A stretch of 64,000 bases of DNA from Bradysia coprophila (taxonomy: Eukaryota; Arthropoda; Insecta; Diptera; Sciaridae): positions 2,108,001 through 2,172,000 of the forward strand of contig NW_023503375.1 in assembly GCF_014529535.1 (NCBI RefSeq), written 5' to 3'. Position 1 is the stretch's first letter, and every line of letters starts with the position of its first letter. Made by a program: the position numbers and the translations under genes. A model generated the notes under the pieces. That model did no database searches. It saw only the letters and a program-made list of their open reading frames with translations, and was not told where the DNA came from. Shown piece by piece: positions 57,150 to 64,000 of the stretch.

Positions 57150-60100
57150 AATTGCTGTAGCTCTTCGAAAATGGAGTCTTGTGATCTGAAGTTGGTATGG
57201 TAAGAAAGCTAATTGAATTTAGAATTTATTGAGCGAAACTTGTAGAAGAGCAAAAACCTATCTTCCGTGTCAAATCAATGAAAGAAGTTTGAGCGTGTCA
57301 ATTTTTGCTAATAATAAAAGTACTTCACAATTTTCCTTTAAATTGCTGTAGCTCTTCGAAAATGGAGTCTTGTGATCTGAAGTTGGTATGGTAAGATAGC
57401 TAATTGAATTTAGAATTTATTGAGCGAAACTTGTAGAAGAGCAAAAACCTATCTTCCGTGTCAAATCAATGAAAGAAGTTTGAGCGTGTCAATTTTTGCT
57501 AATAATAAAAGTACTTCACAATTTTCCTTTAAATTGCTGTAGCTCTTCGAAAATGGAGTCTTGTGATCTGAAGTTGGTATGGTAAGAAAGCCAATTGAAT
57601 TTAGAATTTATTGAGCGAAACTTGTAGAAGAGCAAAAACCTATCTTCCGTGTCAAATCAATGAAAGAAGTTTGAGCGTGTCAATTTTTGCTAATAATAAA
57701 AGTACTTCACAATTTTCCTTTAAATTACTGTAGCTCTTCGAAAATGGAGTCTTGTGATCTGAAGTTGGTATGGTAAGAAAGCTAATTGAATTTCGAATTT
57801 ATTGAGCGAAACTTGTAGAAGAGCAAAAACCTATCTTCCGTGTCAAATCAATGAAAGAAGTTTGAGCGTGTCAATTTTTGCTAATAATAAAAGTACTTCA
57901 AAATTTTCCTTTAAATTGCTGTAGCTCTTCGAAAATGGAGTCTTGTGATCTGAAGTTGGTATGGTAAGAAAGCTAATTGAATTTAGAATTTATTGAGCGA
58001 AACTTGTAGAAGAGCAAAAACCTATCTTCCGTGTCAAATCAATGAAAGAAGTTTGAGCGTGTCAATTTTTGCTAATAATAAAAGTACTTCACAATTTTCC
58101 TTTAAATTGCTGTAGCTCTTCGAAAATGGAGTCTTGTGATCTGAAGTTGGTATGGTAAGAAAGCTAATTGAATTTAGAATTTATTAAGCGAAACTTGTAG
58201 AAGAGCAAAAACCTATCTTCCGTGTCAAATCAATGAAAGAAGTTTGAGCGTGTCAATTTTTGCTAATAATAAAAGTACTTCACAATTTTCCTTTAAATTG
58301 CTGTAGCTCTTCGAAAATGGAGTCTTGTGATCTAAAGTTGGTATGGTAAGAAAGCTAATTGAATTTAGAATTTATTGAGCGAAACTTGTAGAAGAGCAAA
58401 AACCTATCTTCCGTGTCAAATCAATGAAAGAAGTTTGAGCGTGTCAATTTTTGCTAATAATAAAAGTACTTCACAATTTTCCTTTAAATTGCTGTAGCTC
58501 TTCGAAAATGGAGTCTTGTGATCTGAAGTTGGTATGGTAAGAAAGCTAATTGAATTTAAAATTTATTGAGCGAAACTTGTAGAAGAGCAAAAACCTATCT
58601 TCCGTGTCAAATCAATGAAAGAAGTTTGAGCGTGTCGATTTTTGCTAATAATAAAAGTACTTCACAATTTTCCTTTAAATTGCTGTAGCTCTTCGAAAAT
58701 GGAGTCTTGTGATCTGAAGTTGGTATGGTAAGAAAGCTAATTGAATTTAGAATTTATTGAGCGAAACTTGTAGAAGAGCAAAAACCTATCTTCCGTGTCA
58801 AATCAATGAAAGAAGTTTGAGCGTGTCGATTTTTGCTAATAATAAAAGTACTTCACAATTTTCCTTTAAATTGCTGTAGCTCTTCGAAAATGGAGTCTTG
58901 TGATCTGAAGTTGGTATGGTAAGAAAGCTAATTGAATTTAAAATTTATTGAGCGAAACTTGTAGAAGAGCAAAAACCTATCTTCCGTGTCAAATCAATGA
59001 AAGAAGTTTGAGCGTGTCGATTTTTGCTAATAATAAAAGTACTTCACAATTTTCCTTTAAATTGCTGTAGCTCTTCGAAAATGGAGTCTTGTGATCTAAA
59101 GTTGGTATGGTAAGAAAGCTAATTGAATTTAAAATTTATTGAGCGAAACTTGTAGAAGAGCAAAAACCTATCTTCCGTGTCAAATCAATGAAAGAAGTTT
59201 GAGCGTGTCGATTTTTGCTAATAATAAAAGTACTTCACAATTTTCCTTTAAATTGCTGTAGCTCTTCGAAAATGGAGTCTTGTGATCTAAAGTTGGTATG
59301 GTAAGAAAGCTAATTGAATTTAAAATTTATTGAGCGAAACTTGTAGAAGAGCAAAAACCTATCTTCCGTGTCAAATCAATGAAAGAAGTTTGAGCGTGTC
59401 AATTTTTGCTAATAATAAAAGTACTTCACAATTTTCCTTTAAATTGCTGTAGCTCTTCGAAAATGGAGTCTTGTGATCTGAAGTTGGTATGGTAAGAAAG
59501 CTAATTGAATTTAAAATTTATTGAGCGAAACTTGTAGAAGAGCAAAAACCTATCTTCCGTGTCAAATCAATGAAAGAAGTTTGAGCGTGTCGATTTTTGC
59601 TAATAATAAAAGTACTTCACAATTTTCCTTTAAATTGCTGTAGCTCTTCGAAAATGGAGTCTTGTGATCTGAAGTTGGTATGGTAAGAAAGCTAATTGAA
59701 TTTAGAATTTATTGAGCGAAACTTGTAGAAGAGCAAAAACCTATCTTCCGTGTCAAATCAATGAAAGAAGTTTGAGCGTGTCGATTTTTGCTAATAATAA
59801 AAGTACTTCACAATTTTCCTTTAAATTGCTGTAGCTCTTCGAAAATGGAGTCTTGTGATCTGAAGTTGGTATGGTAAGAAAGCTAATTGAATTTAAAATT
59901 TATTGAGCGAAACTTGTAGAAGAGCAAAAACCTATCTTCCGTGTCAAATCAATGAAAGAAGTTTGAGCGTGTCGATTTTTGCTAATAATAAAAGTACTTC
60001 ACAATTTTCCTTTAAATTGCTGTAGCTCTTCGAAAATGGAGTCTTGTGATCTAAAGTTGGTATGGTAAGAAAGCTAATTGAATTTAGAATTTATTGAGCG

Positions 60101-62828
60101 AAACTTGTAGAAGAGCAAAAACCTATCTTCCGTGTCAAATCAATGAAAGAAGTTTGAGCGTGTCGATTTTTGCTAATAATAAAAGTACTTCACAATTTTC
60201 CTTTAAATTGCTGTAGCTCTTCGAAAATGGAGTCTTGTGATCTGAAGTTGGTATGGTAAGAAAGCTAATTGAATTTAGAATTTATTGAGCGAAACTTGTA
60301 GAAGAGCAAAAACCTATCTTCCGTGTCAAATCAATGAAAGAAGTTTGAGCGTGTCAAGTTTTGCTAATAATAAAAGTACTTCACAATTTTCCTTTAAATT
60401 GCTGTAGCTCTTCGAAAATGGAGTCTTGTGATCTGAAGTTGGTATGGTAAGAAAGCTAATTGAATTTAGAATTTATTGAGCGAAACTTGTAGAAGAGCAA
60501 AAACCTATCTTCCGTGTCAAATCAATGAAAGAAGTTTGAGCGTGTCAATTTTTGCTAATAATAAAAGTACTTCACAATTTTCCTTTAAATTGCTGTAGCT
60601 CTTCGAAAATGGAGTCTTGTGATCTGAAGTTGGTATGGTAAGAAAGCTAATTGAATTTAGAATTTATTGAGCGAAACTTGTAGAAGAGCAAAAACCTATC
60701 TTCCGTGTCAAATCAATGAAAAAAGTTTGAGCGTGTCAATTTTTGCTAATAATAAAAGTACTTCACAATTTTCCTTTAAATTGCTGTAGCTCTTCGAAAA
60801 TGGAGTCTTGTGATCTAAAGTTGGTATGGTAAGAAAGCTAATTGAATTTAGAATTTATTGAGCGAAACTTGTAGAAGAGTAAAAACCTATCTTCCGTGTC
60901 AAATCAATGAAAGAAGTTTGAGCGTGTCAATTTTTGCTAATAATAAAAGTACTTCACAATTTTCCTTTAAATTGCTGTAGCTCTTCGAAAATGGAGTCTT
61001 GTGATCTGAAGTTGGTATGGTAAGAAAGCTAATTGAATTTAGAATTTATTGAGCGAAACTTGTAGAAGAGCAAAAACCTATCTTCCGTGTCAAATCAATG
61101 AAAGAAGTTTGAGCGTGTCAATTTTTGCTAATAATAAAAGTACTTCACAATTTTCCTTTAAATTGCTGTAGCTCTTCGAAAATGGAGTCTTGTGATCTGA
61201 AGTTGGTATGGTAAGAAAGCTAATTGAATTTAGAATTTATTGAGCGAAACTTGTAGAAGAGCAAAAACCTATCTTCCGTGTCAAATCAATGAAAGAAGTT
61301 TGAGCGTGTCAATTTTTGCTAATAATAAAAGTACTTCACAATTTTCCTTTAAATTGCTGTAGCTCTTCGAAAATGGAGTCTTGTGATCTGAAGTTGGTAT
61401 GGTAAGAAAGCTAATTGAATTTAGAATTTATTGAGCGAAACTTGTTGAAGAGCAAAAACCTATCTTCCGTGTCAAATCAATGAAAGAAGTTTGAGCGTGT
61501 CAATTTTTGCTAATAATAAAAGTACTTCACAATTTTCCTTTAAATTGCTGTAGCTCTTCGAAAATGGAGTCTTGTGATCTGAAGTTGGTATGGTAAGAAA
61601 GCTAATTGAATTTAGAATTTATTGAGCGAAACTTGTAGAAGAGCAAAAACCTATCTTCCGTGTCAAATCAATGAAAGAAGTTTGAGCGTGTCAATTTTTG
61701 CTAATAATAAAAGTACTTCACAATTTTCCTTTAAATTACTGTAGCTCTTCGAAAATGGAGTCTTGTGATCTGAAGTTGGTATGGTAAGAAAGCTAATTGA
61801 ATTTCGAATTTATTGAGCGAAACTTGTAGAAGAGCAAAAACCTATCTTCCGTGTCAAATCAATGAAAGAAGTTTGAGCGTGTCAATTTTTGCTAATAATA
61901 AAAGTACTTCACAATTTTCCTTTAAATTGCTGTAGCTCTTCGAAAATGGAGTCTTGTGATCTGAAGTTGGTATGATCAGAAAGCTAATTGAATTTAAAAT
62001 TTATTGAGCGAAACTTGTAGAAGAGCAAAAACCTATCTTCCGTGTCAAATCAATGAAAGAAGTTTGAGCGTGTCGATTTTTGCTAATAATAAAAGTACTT
62101 CACAATTTTCCTTTAAATTGCTGTAGCTCTTCGAAAATGGAGTCTTGTGATCTGAAGTTGGTATGGTAAGAAAGCTAATTGAATTTAGAATTTATTGAGC
62201 GAAACTTGTAGAAGAGCAAAAACCTATCTTCCGTGTCAAATCAATGAAAGAAGTTTGAGCGTGTCAATTTTTGCTAATAATAAAAGTACTTCACAATTTT
62301 CCTTTAAATTGCTGTAGCTCTTCGAAAATGGAGTCTTGTGATCTGAAGTTGGTATGGTAAGAAAGCTAATTGAATTTAGAATTTATTGAGCGAAACTTGT
62401 AGAAGAGCAAAAACCTATCTTCCGTGTCAAATCAATGAAAGAAGTTTGAGCGTGTCAATTTTTGCTAATAATAAAAGTACTTCACAATTTTCCTTTAAAT
62501 TACTGTAGCTCTTCGAAAATGGAGTCTTGTGATCTGAAGTTGGTATGGTAAGAAAGCTAATTGAATTTCGAATTTATTGAGCGAAACTTGTAGAAGAGCA
62601 AAAACCTATCTTCCGTGTCAAATCAATGAAAGAAGTTTGAGCGTGTCAATTTTTGCTAATAATAAAAGTACTTCACAATTTTCCTTTAAATTGCTGTAGC
62701 TCTTCGAAAATGGAGTCGTGTGATCTGAAGTTGGTATGATCAGAAAGCTAATTGAATTTAGAGATTAATAAGCGAAACTTGTAGAAGAGCAAGAACCCAT
62801 CTTCCGTGTCAAATCAATGAAAGAAGTT
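57150..62828. repeat. 191-bp satellite array, right part
   Basis: About 30 copies of the same unit as 50349-51599. Two variant classes (GTGTCAATTTTT and GTGTCGATTTTT; TTTAGAATTT and TTTAAAATTT) are interspersed, with the G-type concentrated at 58600-60180. A rarer monomer with TTACTGTAGCTC and TTTCGAATTT occurs at about 57726, 61737 and 62502, spaced by whole numbers of units (21 and 4). The last copies (from 62700) are diverged, marking the array edge. Confidence 0.95.
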
Positions 62829-64000
62829 AACAACAAGAGAAATCGATGAAAGTTAGGTGGACACGCAAAACAGAGGTAAACAACGTAAAACTCATCATTT
62901 TTTTAACGTTGGGTCTCAAAACAGCCGGAGTAAGCAAAACTGCATATTTTCCTACTTTTCCTGTTTTCCCGCATCTTTCAGCCTCTTGGACACATTTTAT
63001 TAGATCACATTCATATCAAAATTCGATGGATTGTGTCATTGTTGATCCGTCTTCACCTATGAAAATAAAGGGACGCATCGTAGTCTAATTGATATCTCGC
63101 CTGGTTGTGTACGTACGTAACTTTAGGACGATTACGAGTGCGGTACAATCGCTAGCAAAATTTCATGTGGATTTGCCTGACATGGGAATCGAAGTGCGAA
63201 ACCACTGTTCGTCCCATTTTTTAAGTATGAAGCCAGCTTAGTACCCTGAGCCCTTTCGCAACGCACTTCACACAGTGAGTGGTACTCTAGAAAGGATACT
63301 GATATTTCATTTAAAATAGTGATCACAGTCGACAGCTGCCAATGTACACTGTGATCAATTTGGCTTGAAGCGCGTTGTCTTCGGTAAATGGGGAATAGGT
63401 CCGTAAAATTCGAAAAAAAAACTCTTTTTTCATATAAATATGGAAAAGGTCCTTCATAGATGGCCCGAATTCCCGGTATGGCTAGTTCGGCACTGAGCCA
63501 ACTTAACGACCTTGCACTGCAAGCAAATTCGACTTGTCTTTTCGATCTTAAGCACCTTCCGTTCCGTTTTTTTTAAATTCGTTCAAAATGGTTCCTGCTT
63601 CAAACAATAAGATTCGTATAGAAGATGGGAAGAAACCTCCAAATTTTATACTATCGGCTACCCAATATTTTCTATGTTACTGCTGGGAGCAGTGCGATGT
63701 TTCTGCACATCTCGTCAGGATATATGGCGACATTAACACAGAGACGACATACATACAGACGAGAAAGAGAAATGATAACAGGAGGAAATTGAAAGAAAAT
63801 TTTGGACCGAACGTTTTTTTAGGAAACGTTTCCAAGTTGAAATATCTTTGCAATTTTCCACAGAGTTAAAAAAAGGCAAATTTGGCGGCTCTTTACGGCG
63901 TTCTGGTAGGCAGTGCGGCCAATGCCAATATGACAGACTAAGAGCTTTTGGCAAGGGCCCTCTCAATAGGAGAATGATGTTTAGAAACTAAGTAGAAATG
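62829..64000. other. No gene recognised
   Basis: Frames at 62846-63088 and 63588-63869 carry no recognisable domain or splice-supported extension. The sequence runs to the end of the window without a feature I can support. Confidence 0.4.

Noticed and set aside
51600-57150. Mirrored frames (83, 84 and 65 codons) at 51600-52333 and 56417-57150
   Set aside because: They are identical because the arms are inverted copies. Opposite overlapping frames exist for each, and none has a recognisable domain.
63588-63869. 93-codon plus-strand frame near the window end
   Set aside because: It starts with a plausible ATG but has no recognisable family and an overlapping minus-strand frame.

Overview
The window is AT-rich eukaryotic DNA, most likely from a dipteran insect. 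Its genes have short introns of about 60-250 bp with GT-AG borders, and the septin, Elongin C, Ada3 and SLC25A35-type proteins look fly-like. A nematoceran such as a fungus gnat is my guess, but the sequence alone does not fix the species. Little of the window is coding; repeats take up most of it.

Genes I can support, left to right: a GFA/CENP-V-like zinc-binding protein (+, 2321-2725); the histone acetyltransferase subunit Ada3 (+, five coding exons, 8675-10351); three tandem chymotrypsin-fold serine protease homologues (-, 13977-14894, 16892-17809, 18386-19468), all lacking the catalytic His and Ser; a relic of a fourth copy (about 15990-16168); an SLC25A34/35-type mitochondrial carrier (-, five exons, 31336-32535); a SEPT6-group septin (-, eight exons, 36771-38460); and Elongin C (+, two exons, 41319-41874). 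The exon models were built by hand from splice signals, and their reading phases close. Most are unrelated housekeeping genes that share no operon-like logic. The protease homologues are a local tandem family made partly by a 1.4-kb duplication.

The repeats fall into four kinds. (1) Foldback elements with long inverted arms around private minisatellites: 3407-7186 (49-bp repeats, 6-bp target duplication), about 12440-13730 (about 47-bp repeats) and 51600-57149 (arms of about 1.8-2.0 kb, 30-bp repeats). (2) Stand-alone tandem arrays: a 51-bp array at 22066-30172 with higher-order structure, and a 191-bp satellite at 50349-62829 split by the third foldback element. (3) Many small palindromic elements, including a clean hAT-type copy (39458-39685) with an 8-bp target duplication, and a family ending in AGCCCCGTACGAAGT (34604-35994, 42985-44003). 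(4) A decayed non-LTR retrotransposon (46203-48361) with a three-zinc-knuckle ORF1.

The most unusual features are the 5.5-kb inverted-repeat element inside the satellite, the recurrence of foldback arms enclosing a private minisatellite, a shared GAGGCGAAG-type loop motif in palindromes whose arms are unrelated, and the triplet of doubly inactivated protease homologues. The very long open frames across the arrays follow from the repeat structure and are not annotated as genes.
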